Positions 1 through 8,156 of a stretch of 64,000 bases of DNA are shown one piece after another (within the stretch, counting starts at the first letter, position 1; each line of letters begins with the position of its first letter). Source of the DNA: DASQZT01 sp035638575. GTDB lineage: Bacteria > Acidobacteriota > Terriglobia > Bryobacterales > Bryobacteraceae. The notes beneath the pieces are model-generated. The model was not told where the DNA came from and did no database searches. It worked only from the letters and a program-made list of their open reading frames with translations. A program made the position numbers and the translations under genes. The stretch is from the NCBI GenBank assembly GCA_035638575.1, contig DASQZT010000039.1, forward strand, positions 30,862-94,861, given 5' to 3'.

Positions 1-518
1 ACGCCGGCGAGGCCATGAACAAGGCCAACGAAGCCGCCCAGGTCGGCCAGCAAAACTCGCAGACCATCAGCAGCCTGAGGCAGACCGTGGCCAACATCGA
101 CGATTTCAAGCTGCGGACCACCGTGAGCGTGCCATTCAAGTTCGACAAATCCGCGCTGACGCCCGACGCGCAGCAGGACCTGGATAAGCTGGCGGGCGAC
201 GTGAAGTCCGACAAGCGGTTCTTCATCGCCGTGGAAGGCTACACCGACGGCACCGGCTCGAAGGCCTACAACGAAATGCTCAGCCGCAAACGCGCCGATG
301 CGGTCATGGAATACCTCGTGGCCAAGCACGACATCCCGGTCTATCGCATTCACATGATCGGCCTGGGCGAGCTGCGGCCGGTGGACGAAGCCCACAACCG
401 CGCTGCGCGAGCCAAGAACCGCCGCGTAGAAGTGAAGGTCTTCAGCGCCGATGAGGCCACCGCCTCGCTGAACGGCGACAATTCCGCCAGCCGCCTGCAA
501 GCGGACAAAGAAAAGTAA
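1..518 (+). CDS. OmpA/MotB C-terminal domain protein, 5' end outside window
   Basis: The frame is open to the left edge with no stop, so the gene is taken as truncated; an internal ATG at 15 is probably not the start. The visible part begins with a short Gln/Asn/Ala-rich coiled-coil-like stretch, followed by an OmpA-like peptidoglycan-binding domain. Its hallmarks are FKFDKSALTPDAQQDLDKL, then EGYTDGTGSKAYNEMLSRKRADAV and a NRRVEVKV ending. Such domains anchor an outer-membrane or lipoprotein partner non-covalently to peptidoglycan. The N-terminal part is missing, so porin, lipoprotein or Pal-like architecture cannot be decided. A strong hairpin terminator follows the stop. Confidence 0.85.
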   Translation, partial: AGEAMNKANEAAQVGQQNSQTISSLRQTVANIDDFKLRTTVSVPFKFDKSALTPDAQQDLDKLAGDVKSDKRFFIAVEGYTDGTGSKAYNEMLSRKRADAVMEYLVAKHDIPVYRIHMIGLGELRPVDEAHNRAARAKNRRVEVKVFSADEATASLNGDNSASRLQADKEK

Positions 519-552
519 GTCTGCGCAAGCCGATCCTCCTGTCTGGCTAAGA

Positions 553-582
553 GCCGCCCCGCCCCGGGGCGGCTTTCTCCTT
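553..582. terminator. Rho-independent terminator between convergent genes
   Basis: Perfect 8-bp GC stem (553-560 with 566-573, GCCGCCCC/GGGGCGGC) with a 5-nt loop, followed by a T-rich run. It lies between the OmpA-type gene and the convergent membrane-protein gene and could serve both strands. Confidence 0.8.
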
Positions 583-1269
583 TTATAACGGCTTCTTTTC
601 GGTGCGAAACGTCTGCCACACCAGGAACAGGAACAGCAGATTGCTGAGCATCACGATGCCATCTCCCACGGCCGTTATGAAGGAGTACCGGCCGGTGGAT
701 AGGTGGCGAAGAGAATTGCCGATTGCCTCTCCCGTGAACATGACCCCCAGTGAGCCGCTCAACATCAGTAGGCGCGTATCCTTGTCTCTCGATGCCAGCA
801 GCACTGCCCACAATGCCAGATCCAGAATCGTGGCGCACAAATTGAGGTCGCGGGACCACGGCGTCATCCACTTGCTGGGATTCGCCAATGGGTCGGGCGG
901 GCAGTGAATCAGAAATGAGACTGCCGCGAACACCAAGGCCCCCGCGACCAGCGAAGTCCGCAGGATTCTGCCAGTCTGCAGGGCCGCGGTAGCGTAGTAC
1001 AGCAAGCTGATGACCGCCGCAAACACCAGGACTTGCAGGATCAGCTCATCCAGCCAATAAAGCCACACCAGCCTCGCCCAGGACGCCTTGTTTCCGGAGT
1101 AGAAGGAGAGATACACCGGCATCTCCGCGGCGGTCGTGAGGAAAGTAGCGATGAGATAGGCGAAGATGAATGGGAAACGGCGGAAGGCGTCCCGAAGGAA
1201 TACCTTGATTACCAGGAGTTGCAGCGGTATTGCGGCGAGATACGAGCAAACCTGCAGAGCGAACTGCAT
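583..1269 (-). CDS. Multi-spanning membrane protein of unknown function
   Basis: A 228-residue protein starting at ATG. About six to seven hydrophobic segments cover nearly the whole length, for example QVCSYLAAIPLQLLVIKVFL at the N terminus and a last segment near residues 205-218 ending in WQTFRTEKKPL. No enzymatic motif is visible and I do not recognise the family. It stands alone, convergent with the OmpA-type gene and about 100 bp from the small exported protein gene on the same strand. The length and even TM spread look like an integral inner-membrane protein; function unassigned. Confidence 0.75.
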   Translation of the reverse strand: MQFALQVCSYLAAIPLQLLVIKVFLRDAFRRFPFIFAYLIATFLTTAAEMPVYLSFYSGNKASWARLVWLYWLDELILQVLVFAAVISLLYYATAALQTGRILRTSLVAGALVFAAVSFLIHCPPDPLANPSKWMTPWSRDLNLCATILDLALWAVLLASRDKDTRLLMLSGSLGVMFTGEAIGNSLRHLSTGRYSFITAVGDGIVMLSNLLFLFLVWQTFRTEKKPL

Positions 1270-1374
1270 CCAAGTTCAATTCTAGGCCACCAACAGCCCA
1301 ATGTCCTGGTTGACTATCGGAATCCAGGAGAATTGGTAAGCCCAGCACGCGCGTTCCAGGACGGCCCCCTCCTT

Positions 1375-1656
1375 TTAGACCAGCTTGATCGAGTCGCCGG
1401 AAGGCGGAATCCAGGGATCGGGCGGAATGGACGGACCGTGGGCTACCAGCACGTTGGTGCGGTCGCCGGAAGGCGGAATCCAGGGATCGGGCGGAATCGA
1501 CGGACCATGCGCCACACTGACGGCCGGTGGCACTAGAACCATGTGACTGGCAAACGGCATCCCGGACCCCTGAACGACATTGGAACCCAGAGCTATTGTG
1601 AACGAGCAGGCAACGGCCGCAAAGAACAGCTTGTTCTCGATGAATCGGCGCAGCAT
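1375..1656 (-). CDS. Small exported protein with tandem 23-residue repeat
   Basis: A 93-residue product. The start is fixed at the ATG at 1656 by an excellent Shine-Dalgarno (AAGGAG) eight bases upstream; a longer open frame upstream is rejected. The N terminus (MLRRFIENKLFFAAVACSF) is a signal peptide or membrane anchor. The mature part is mostly two adjacent 23-residue units, each containing VAHGPSIPPDPWIPPSGD, with short variable ends (RTNVL, SIKLV). The repeat is almost perfect at DNA level. Proline/tryptophan-rich repeats after a signal peptide could be a structural or signalling peptide precursor, but I know of no assigned function. Confidence 0.6.
   Translation of the reverse strand: MLRRFIENKLFFAAVACSFTIALGSNVVQGSGMPFASHMVLVPPAVSVAHGPSIPPDPWIPPSGDRTNVLVAHGPSIPPDPWIPPSGDSIKLV
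1384..1521. repeat. Two tandem 69-bp units inside the small exported protein gene
   Basis: Positions 1393-1428 and 1462-1497 are identical over 36 bases and offset by 69 bp. This corresponds to two 23-codon units in frame on the minus strand. Differences are confined to the unit ends. Confidence 0.85.
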
Positions 1657-1899
1657 CTTGAAATCTCCTTCCGCCGGAAGCCCTGGAGTCCAGGCTCCCG
1701 GTCGGTTCGAGACCAGAGCAGGCCCAGCTTCTTCCCCGGACACGGTTTTCCCAAAAGATGCTACGGTCCTACCTGTCTCATCCCGAAGTGTACCGTAACT
1801 TGAGCCTATTTGTTTAGTTCCGTAAGGTTAAGTATAGTACTTTTTAGCTACACACACGCAGAACCGCTACCGGGTGAGTACTGGAACTTTATTCGCTAT

Positions 1900-2796
1900 T
1901 TATTCGCCAACACGGAACGGCACCTGAGAATGCCGCTTCATGTGCTCCGGATACGCGGGACTGGGGCGGAAAGGACGCTCGCCGGGGTAATCCAGCCGCA
2001 TGTCGGCGGTTACTTCGTCCAGCATCTCCCGCGTCGCGGTGCGCGTCTCCATGGCGAATGCCGTCAGCAGAAGGTTGTCGCAGATCGCATTGATCAGGCG
2101 GGGAATGCCTTGCGCCCGGTAATGCACCTCTTCCAAAACGTCGGCAGGGATGAATGTTTGGTCCTGGATGCCCGCCCGCACAATTCGGGTGTTCACGTAC
2201 CCGATCGTCTCCGGCAGCGAGAAGCCGTGCAATGTGCAGCGCAGGGCGATGCGCTGCTTGAGTTGGCGAAACTCCGGCGCTTCCAGCTTGCGGTCCAATT
2301 CCTGCTGGCCGGCGAGGATGATCTGGAGCATCTTGCCGCGCCGGTTCTCCAGGTTGCCCAGCAGTCGGATTTCCTCTAGTACGTCCCAATCGAGATTATG
2401 GGCCTCGTCTACGATCAGCACCGTGGTCCGTCCCGCTCCGGCCCTCTCGAGCAGCATGTGATTCAGCGAAAGTAGTACTTCGGTTTTGGAGCGGCGGTCG
2501 CACCGCAGGTCCAGGTCGTACGCCAGCATCTCGAAGAACTGCTCCACCGTGAGACGCGAATTGAACAGCGACGCAAATGCCACCTGCTGCGCGTTGAGGA
2601 AGTCGCGCAGGCACTCCAGCATGGTGGTCTTGCCCGTGCCGACTTCGCCCGTGAGCACCACGAACCCCTTGCGGCTCTGCACGCCGTAAATCAGGTTCGC
2701 CAACGCCTCTTCGTGCTGTGGGCTGCGGAAGAGGAACGACGGATCCGGGCTCATGTTGAACGGGTTTTGGGTAAAACCGAAGAATGCTTTGTACAT
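1900..2796 (-). CDS. ExeA/GspA-family AAA ATPase
   Basis: 298 residues from an ATG. It starts with the family signature MYKAFFGFTQNPFNMSPDP, then Walker A GEVGTGKT at residues 50-57 and Walker B VLIVDEAHNL near residue 130. A sensor region ILAGQQELDRKL follows, then the GIPRLINAICDN helix typical of ExeA/GspA and of ATPases linked to exopolysaccharide/exosortase loci. ExeA partners with ExeB in assembling type II secretion components at the envelope; here no secretion or exosortase gene is adjacent, so the partner is unknown. No C-terminal peptidoglycan-binding domain is present, so this is the short form. It lies 112 bp downstream of infC on the same strand and may be read from the same transcript. 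Confidence 0.85.
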   Translation of the reverse strand: MYKAFFGFTQNPFNMSPDPSFLFRSPQHEEALANLIYGVQSRKGFVVLTGEVGTGKTTMLECLRDFLNAQQVAFASLFNSRLTVEQFFEMLAYDLDLRCDRRSKTEVLLSLNHMLLERAGAGRTTVLIVDEAHNLDWDVLEEIRLLGNLENRRGKMLQIILAGQQELDRKLEAPEFRQLKQRIALRCTLHGFSLPETIGYVNTRIVRAGIQDQTFIPADVLEEVHYRAQGIPRLINAICDNLLLTAFAMETRTATREMLDEVTADMRLDYPGERPFRPSPAYPEHMKRHSQVPFRVGE

Positions 2797-2908
2797 AATC
2801 GGCGCGGGCGCGGCGGGCTCTATCGCATCTTAGCATGTGCGCCGGACGGCGGCCAGCAGGCGATGAGTACGGAAGTACTGCTAATCCCTTTTTTGTGGCA
2901 ATTCCCCG

Positions 2909-3505
2909 TCAGGCCGCGGGTGGCGGCGGCGAAAGTGGCTTTTCGCCTCCGGGGCTTTTGCCCGGAGACTTCACCGGGCTGATCAGGATGTGGGCGTTGC
3001 GCCCCTCCATGCGGGGCTGGCCTTCCACGGTGCCGAAGGACGTCAAGTCGGCCGCGAACCGTATGAGCAGCTTCTTGCCCAGATCGGCGTGCGCGATCTC
3101 CCGGCCGCGGAACTGCACCACCGCTTTCACGCGGTTCCCTTCCTGAAGGAACCGTATGGCGTGGTTCTTCTTGAAGTCGTAATCGTGGTCGTCGGTATTC
3201 GGGCGGAATTTCAGTTCCTTCACCTGGACCACGTGCTGCTTCTTCTTGGCGTCGTGCTGTTTTTTTTTCTGCTCGTACTGGTAATGGCCGAAATCCACGG
3301 CCTTGGCCACCGGTGGAACCGCCGTAGGCGCCACCAGCACCAGGTCCAAACCAAGCTCCTGCGCCTTGCGCAGTGCCGCCGATGTGGGCATCACTTCCGT
3401 GGTGCCATCCGGGAAAACCGCGCGCACCTCGCGTGCGCGAATGGATTCATTCACATTCTCTCTGCGGTTCTGCTTGCGGGGAGGAAAGTTTCTGGGTGGA
3501 TACAT
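2909..3505 (-). CDS. infC: Translation initiation factor IF-3
   Basis: Both IF-3 domains are clear. The N domain has VNESIRAREVRAVFPDGT; the C domain has KELKFRPNTDDHDYDFKKNHAIRFL and VKAVVQFRGREIAH. The factor binds the 30S subunit and proofreads initiator tRNA and start codon selection. The given ATG start yields a short basic leader before VNES; an internal GTG at the VNES valine is an alternative that would match the usual IF-3 N terminus more closely. The C terminus carries a Pro/Gly-rich tail (SPGKSPGGEKPLSPPPPAA). The usual downstream rpmI-rplT genes are absent; an ExeA-type ATPase follows instead. Confidence 0.95.
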   Translation of the reverse strand: MYPPRNFPPRKQNRRENVNESIRAREVRAVFPDGTTEVMPTSAALRKAQELGLDLVLVAPTAVPPVAKAVDFGHYQYEQKKKQHDAKKKQHVVQVKELKFRPNTDDHDYDFKKNHAIRFLQEGNRVKAVVQFRGREIAHADLGKKLLIRFAADLTSFGTVEGQPRMEGRNAHILISPVKSPGKSPGGEKPLSPPPPAA

Positions 3506-3696
3506 TCGTGATTAATCGTGTGATTCGGGATGGTTGCGGAAGCAAGCAAGCAAGGGCTGGGTGCCCGGGAAAATGCTCGGATCGGGAATCGAAATGGTGG
3601 AAGTCAAAAACAAACCAATTTGCGTCAATATCAGTGTACACCAAAAACGATCCCGCAAGTGCCATCCCGGGCCGCCGCCGCCACCGCCACCGCCCC

Positions 3697-6600
3697 TCAA
3701 CGCGCCTCCGTGACCTTCACCAGGTTGTCGTCCGGCTTGCGGTCCACCAGCTTGTTCCAGGGATCGATGCCGGCTTTGGCCGGTACCCCGTCCACCGTCA
3801 GGGTGAACTCCGTCTCCGCCTTCTCGATTTTGTGCCGCTCCAGGTAGAGCGGCTTGTCCTTGGCATCCAACACGCCGATGTCGATCCAGTCGGCCAGCGG
3901 CACTTCCTTCTCTTCTCCCAGCTCGCCGGCCTTCAGCTTGCGCGCCGCCACCTTCAGCTTCACTTCGTACTTGCCCTTGGAGACCTCGCGGTACGTGGCC
4001 GAGATCGCCCGATTCTCGTACAGCGTGATCGAATCGAACATGTCGTCGATCAGGTACCGCCACTCGGGCGGCGTCACGGCCCGCAGCCGCTCTTCCAGCT
4101 CGAGCGCGGTGGTATACGGCGGGTCCTGGAAGCCCACGGCGTTCACGTAGTCGCGCAGCGCCCGGTTCACGTTGTCCTCGCCGATATAGTCTTGCAGCGC
4201 GTAGAACACCACGCTGGCCTTCTGGTAGTGAATGTAGCCCTGGTCCTCGTTGAGCACCAGCGGCATTTCCTTCTTCTTCTCCGCGCTGCGGCCGTTCAGA
4301 TATCTATCCATTTCGTACTTGAGAAACCGCTTCATGTGGTCCGGCCCGTACTCGTGCTTCATCACCATCATGGCGGTGTACTGCGCCAGCGACTCGCTGG
4401 TCATGGTCGCGCCCTGCACGTTGGCCCCGATCACCTGGTGGGCCCACCACTGGTGGCCTACCTCGTGCGCCGTCACGTAAAAGGGATAATCCACGTCTTC
4501 GTCGCTCGAGGGATCCACCCGCGCGATGAACCCGATGCTTTCCGAGTACGGGATCGTCGCCGGGAACGATTGCGCGAAACTCTGGTAGCGCGGGAACTCC
4601 ACGATGCGCACCGTCTTGTTCTGGTACGGGCTGAAGTTGCGCGTGCAGTAGTCCAGCGACTGCTTCATGCCCTTCATCATGGCCGCCAGGTTGTACTCGT
4701 GCCCCGGCTGATAGTAGATCCCCAGCTCCACGTCGTTCCAGCGGTCGCGCATCACGCGGTAGCGGGCCGAAAGAACCGAAAAGAAGTCCAGCACCGGGCG
4801 CAGCGTGCGATACCGGAAGTAGTGGCGCGCCCCGTCGCTCCACTCGCCCACAAGCTCTCCGGGCGCGATGGCAATCTGGTCCGGCGCGGTCGCGATCACG
4901 GCTTCGAATGGCACCCAGTCGGCGTCCTGGGAAATGTAGTTATTGCGCCGCGCCTGCTCATCGTGGATGTCCGCCATGCGCGGCTTTTCCTTCAAATGGT
5001 GCTTGCGGCGCGTGTCGTCGTCGGATAGCTCCGACCCCTCCTGATAGCCGAAGTGCGGCAGCGATTCGCTGTTGAAGAAGGTGCCGTTTTCCACCACGAA
5101 CGTGTCCGGACCGCTGTTCGCGAAACCGTGCGGGAGAAATTCCAGATCGAACTCCGCGGTCCCCGTGGCGCCCGCGGGGAACGGCTGCTGCATGCGGTAG
5201 ACCTGGACGTCGAGCGGGCGATCCTCCGACTCCAGGCGCGCCGGCGGCGTGAACCGGATCCCCCGGATCTTCAAGTCTTCCGGAACGCCGAGCAGGAAAC
5301 GCTCGATCGGCCGCCCGGTCTTGTTGGCGATTTCATATTTGCCGCGGATGCGCACGCTGCCGCGGTAAGGCTGCAGGTCCACCCACAGGCTGACCGACGT
5401 GATGCGCGGATGCGGCATCTGGAGGAAGGGCTTGTAAGTCCGCTCGTAGCGCTCCGCCAGCGTTTGCGTCTTCCAAGTGGTGCGGTAGTGATTCAGGACG
5501 TTGGTGTTGTAGAAGATGAAGGAGCCGGCCGCCACGAAGACGCCGGCCGCCACCCCCGCGATGGCCCGCTGCGGCTTCCGGAACCGGCGCCGCGCCTCGC
5601 GCAGCCTCGAACGCCACTCCACCGCCAGGCCGCGCACGAACAGCAGGTGCGCCGCCAGCGCCAGCAGCACCGCCGCCGCGGCCCAGTAGGCGTCGAACCA
5701 CACGATCGGCCGGACGTACGGGCCGAAGCGGTTCATGTCCGAGTAGGTGTGGTCCGGAATCGAGCCGTAGTCGTACAACCTGTGCTCCAATCCGAACTTG
5801 CCCATGAAGGCCGACACCAGGTAGTACAGCACCATCAGAAAATGCCCCAGGTACTTGTTGTTCACCAGCACCTGCACGGTGAGCGCCAGCACGCTGATCG
5901 AGGAGTACTCCAGCAGTTGGATGCCGAACAGCTCCTTGATGTAGAGCAGCGGCTCCAGCCGCGTGTAGCCCTTGCCCAGTTGGATGGCCATCCCGGTCGC
6001 CATCACGACGGCTTCGAGCGTGGCCTGGACCGCCAGCAGCGCGAGCAGTTTGGAGACGAACTGCGCGCCGCCCGAGAGCGGCAGCGAGTCCACGATCTCG
6101 TGCGTCCCGGCGTCGCGCTCGCGCCAGATCAGCTCCCCCGCATAGAAGGTGATGATGATGAGCATGAACAGCTCGAACGTGCCGCCCACCTCGTCGATCA
6201 CCTGGTACGTTACGGGGTACGTCGGGGTGCCGTAGATATCGCCCATGGTACGGGCGCTGACCACCATGAACAACACGCCGGCCAGCACGATCACCGCGAA
6301 GTAGATGTTCTTGACCGTTTCCACGAAATGCAGCCACGCCAGCCTGAGCAGCGGCGACCCAAACGTGGCGCAGGCGCTCCCGCCTGCCGCGTCCCCACTC
6401 TTGGGGACGCTCTTCTTCTTCACGCGCTCCACCGTGCCGAAGCGGAACTTCCACACCGTAAAGGCAGCCACCGCGGCGGCCACGCCCAGCCACAGCACCC
6501 GGTTCCACAACAGGTAGCCCTCGAGCGGCACCAGCCGCGTGTTCTTCTCCGCGATGGTCCAGTATTCGGTGAGAAACTCCATCGCCGACGCGCCGAAAGG

Positions 6601-7245
6601 GTCCACCAGCGAAGCCAGGAACTTGTGTTCGATCTTGTGCGAGATGGTGCCCGCCAGCAGATACCCCATCAGCAGCAACACGCTCGCCATGTACACCGGA
6701 AAGATGCGGCGCGCCAGGGCCGCCAGCGAAAAGAACAGCGCCCCCATCACGATCACGTTGGGAATGACCGTCACCAGGTAGGGCTGCACGTATGCCAGCA
6801 CGTGGTTGGCCTCCAGCCGCTGGCGGTCCACCGTGGGCATCAGGGTGGCGAGAAACATGCCGATCGCGAGACTCGAAAAGATCGCCGTCAGGAGCAGAAC
6901 GGCCTCGGCGTAGCGGCCTCCCAGGTAGGCGCCCTTGCCGGCGCGCGAGGTGAAAAAGAAGGAGTCGGTCTTGTGATCGAAATCCTGATACGCGGCGCGG
7001 CCGCAGAACGCGGCGATCACCAGCAGCCCGAAATAGCTCAGCAGCCCGATGCTCTCGGAGATGCCCCAGGGAGAGTTGGCGTACACCTTTCCGCCCGATC
7101 CGAAATTGACCGACACCTCGCTGATCCCGCCTGCCGCGCCCAGCATCATGAGAAAGCCCAGCGCGCCGAACAGCAGAAAGTATACGTACGTGGAGATCGC
7201 GCGCACATGCCGGGCCAGCTCGAAGCGGACGATCTCCCTCAGCAC
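3697..7245 (-). CDS. ABC-2 type permease fused to M1-family metallopeptidase
   Basis: A 1182-residue fusion. The chosen start is the GTG at 7245, which overlaps the end of the upstream ABC ATPase gene by 7 bp and directly precedes LREIVRFELARHVRA; the frame stays open much further upstream but only as a shadow of the ATPase gene. Residues 1 to about 620 hold two sets of membrane segments resembling ABC-2 permease halves, separated by a polar linker. The remainder is an M1 gluzincin domain with HEVGHQWW at 927-931 and a downstream Glu in TSESLAQY (about 951), the zinc ligands. ATPase and fusion together probably form an exporter whose permease displays a peptidase outside the membrane; the substrate is unknown. 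A REP-like hairpin repeat sits in frame inside the linker. Confidence 0.85.
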   Translation of the reverse strand: MLREIVRFELARHVRAISTYVYFLLFGALGFLMMLGAAGGISEVSVNFGSGGKVYANSPWGISESIGLLSYFGLLVIAAFCGRAAYQDFDHKTDSFFFTSRAGKGAYLGGRYAEAVLLLTAIFSSLAIGMFLATLMPTVDRQRLEANHVLAYVQPYLVTVIPNVIVMGALFFSLAALARRIFPVYMASVLLLMGYLLAGTISHKIEHKFLASLVDPFGASAMEFLTEYWTIAEKNTRLVPLEGYLLWNRVLWLGVAAAVAAFTVWKFRFGTVERVKKKSVPKSGDAAGGSACATFGSPLLRLAWLHFVETVKNIYFAVIVLAGVLFMVVSARTMGDIYGTPTYPVTYQVIDEVGGTFELFMLIIITFYAGELIWRERDAGTHEIVDSLPLSGGAQFVSKLLALLAVQATLEAVVMATGMAIQLGKGYTRLEPLLYIKELFGIQLLEYSSISVLALTVQVLVNNKYLGHFLMVLYYLVSAFMGKFGLEHRLYDYGSIPDHTYSDMNRFGPYVRPIVWFDAYWAAAAVLLALAAHLLFVRGLAVEWRSRLREARRRFRKPQRAIAGVAAGVFVAAGSFIFYNTNVLNHYRTTWKTQTLAERYERTYKPFLQMPHPRITSVSLWVDLQPYRGSVRIRGKYEIANKTGRPIERFLLGVPEDLKIRGIRFTPPARLESEDRPLDVQVYRMQQPFPAGATGTAEFDLEFLPHGFANSGPDTFVVENGTFFNSESLPHFGYQEGSELSDDDTRRKHHLKEKPRMADIHDEQARRNNYISQDADWVPFEAVIATAPDQIAIAPGELVGEWSDGARHYFRYRTLRPVLDFFSVLSARYRVMRDRWNDVELGIYYQPGHEYNLAAMMKGMKQSLDYCTRNFSPYQNKTVRIVEFPRYQSFAQSFPATIPYSESIGFIARVDPSSDEDVDYPFYVTAHEVGHQWWAHQVIGANVQGATMTSESLAQYTAMMVMKHEYGPDHMKRFLKYEMDRYLNGRSAEKKKEMPLVLNEDQGYIHYQKASVVFYALQDYIGEDNVNRALRDYVNAVGFQDPPYTTALELEERLRAVTPPEWRYLIDDMFDSITLYENRAISATYREVSKGKYEVKLKVAARKLKAGELGEEKEVPLADWIDIGVLDAKDKPLYLERHKIEKAETEFTLTVDGVPAKAGIDPWNKLVDRKPDDNLVKVTEAR
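6365..6410. repeat. REP-like double-hairpin element inside a coding region (copy 1)
   Basis: Hairpin I is GCAGGCG-CTCC-CGCCTGC (6370-6387). Hairpin II is GCGTCCCC-ACTCTT-GGGGACGC (6389-6410). The same layout occurs at 21542 and, with hairpin I only, at 33518. Here it is read in frame as part of a polar linker in the permease/M1 fusion. Confidence 0.75.
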
Positions 7246-8123
7246 AGCGCAACCTCCGGCATCGTCACGGCCGCAAAATAGACGTCCTCGACTTCGGGCT
7301 CGGCCGCCTGAAAATCTCCGCCGGGACTTTGCTGTCCGTAAACGCGGACCAGCGTGCGGCCGGCCGCCAGGCGCGTGGAGATCACCGGCATGGTCTCTCT
7401 GCAATGTGCCAGGTCCGCACGGGAAACGTCGGCCTGCCAGATGCTGCCGCGCAACGAGCCCGCCAGCTTCAGCGGATCGCCCTTGGCCAGCAGGCGCCCC
7501 TGGTGAATGATCGCCATCGAGCGGCACAGATCGCTCACGTCGCTCACGATGTGGGTGGAAAGGAACACGATGACATGCTCGCCGATTTCGCTCAGCAGGT
7601 TGTGGAAGCGGATGCGCTCCTCCGGATCGAGTCCCGCCGTGGGCTCGTCCACGATGATCAGTTGCGGGCTCCCGATGAGCGCCTGGGCGATGCCGAAGCG
7701 CTGCTTCATCCCGCCCGAAAACGCCCCCAGCCGCTGGTTCCGCGCTTCCCAGAGGTTGGTCTGGTGCAACAGCCCTTCCACCACGTCGCGCCGCCTGGCG
7801 GTATCGGTCAGTCCCTTGAGGTGGGCGAAATGGTCGAGGAGCCGGGCGGCCGTGACTTTGGGATACAGGCCGAATTCCTGCGGCAGGTAGCCCAGCACCT
7901 CCCGCACGCGCTCCTTCTCGCGCAGCACATCGATGCCGTCCAGCCGCGCCGAGCCGGAATCGGCCTCCTGCAACGTCGCCAGGATGCGCATCAGCGTGGA
8001 TTTGCCCGCCCCGTTGGGCCCCAGCAGCCCGAAAATCCCTGCGCCGATTTCGAGCGAAACCTGGCGCAAAGCCTGCACCCCATTGGGATAAGTCTTCGAA
8101 AGATCCTGAATCTTCAGTTCCAT
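7239..8123 (-). CDS. ABC transporter ATP-binding protein
   Basis: 294 residues from the ATG at 8123 (MELKIQDLSKTYPNG). Walker A GPNGAGKS at 35-42, signature LGAFSGGMKQR, Walker B LIIVDEPTAGLDP and the switch His in FLSTHIVSD are all intact, so it should hydrolyse ATP. The type matches DrrA/NatA-like ATPases that pair with ABC-2 permeases. Its stop overlaps the GTG start of the permease/M1 fusion by 7 bp, implying translational coupling and a single transporter. The gene diverges from the TPR gene across a 33-bp gap, so the two promoters must be interleaved or lie within coding sequence. Confidence 0.9.
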   Translation of the reverse strand: MELKIQDLSKTYPNGVQALRQVSLEIGAGIFGLLGPNGAGKSTLMRILATLQEADSGSARLDGIDVLREKERVREVLGYLPQEFGLYPKVTAARLLDHFAHLKGLTDTARRRDVVEGLLHQTNLWEARNQRLGAFSGGMKQRFGIAQALIGSPQLIIVDEPTAGLDPEERIRFHNLLSEIGEHVIVFLSTHIVSDVSDLCRSMAIIHQGRLLAKGDPLKLAGSLRGSIWQADVSRADLAHCRETMPVISTRLAAGRTLVRVYGQQSPGGDFQAAEPEVEDVYFAAVTMPEVALC

Positions 8124-8156
8124 AGGTCTCGTAACATTGATTATCCTGTAGTGTTG

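Noticed and set aside
1697..1715. A half-match to the AACCG-N2-CGGTT operator upstream of the small repeat protein
   Set aside because: Single, imperfect, without a partner 23 bp away or a -24/-12 element; expected by chance in GC-rich DNA.
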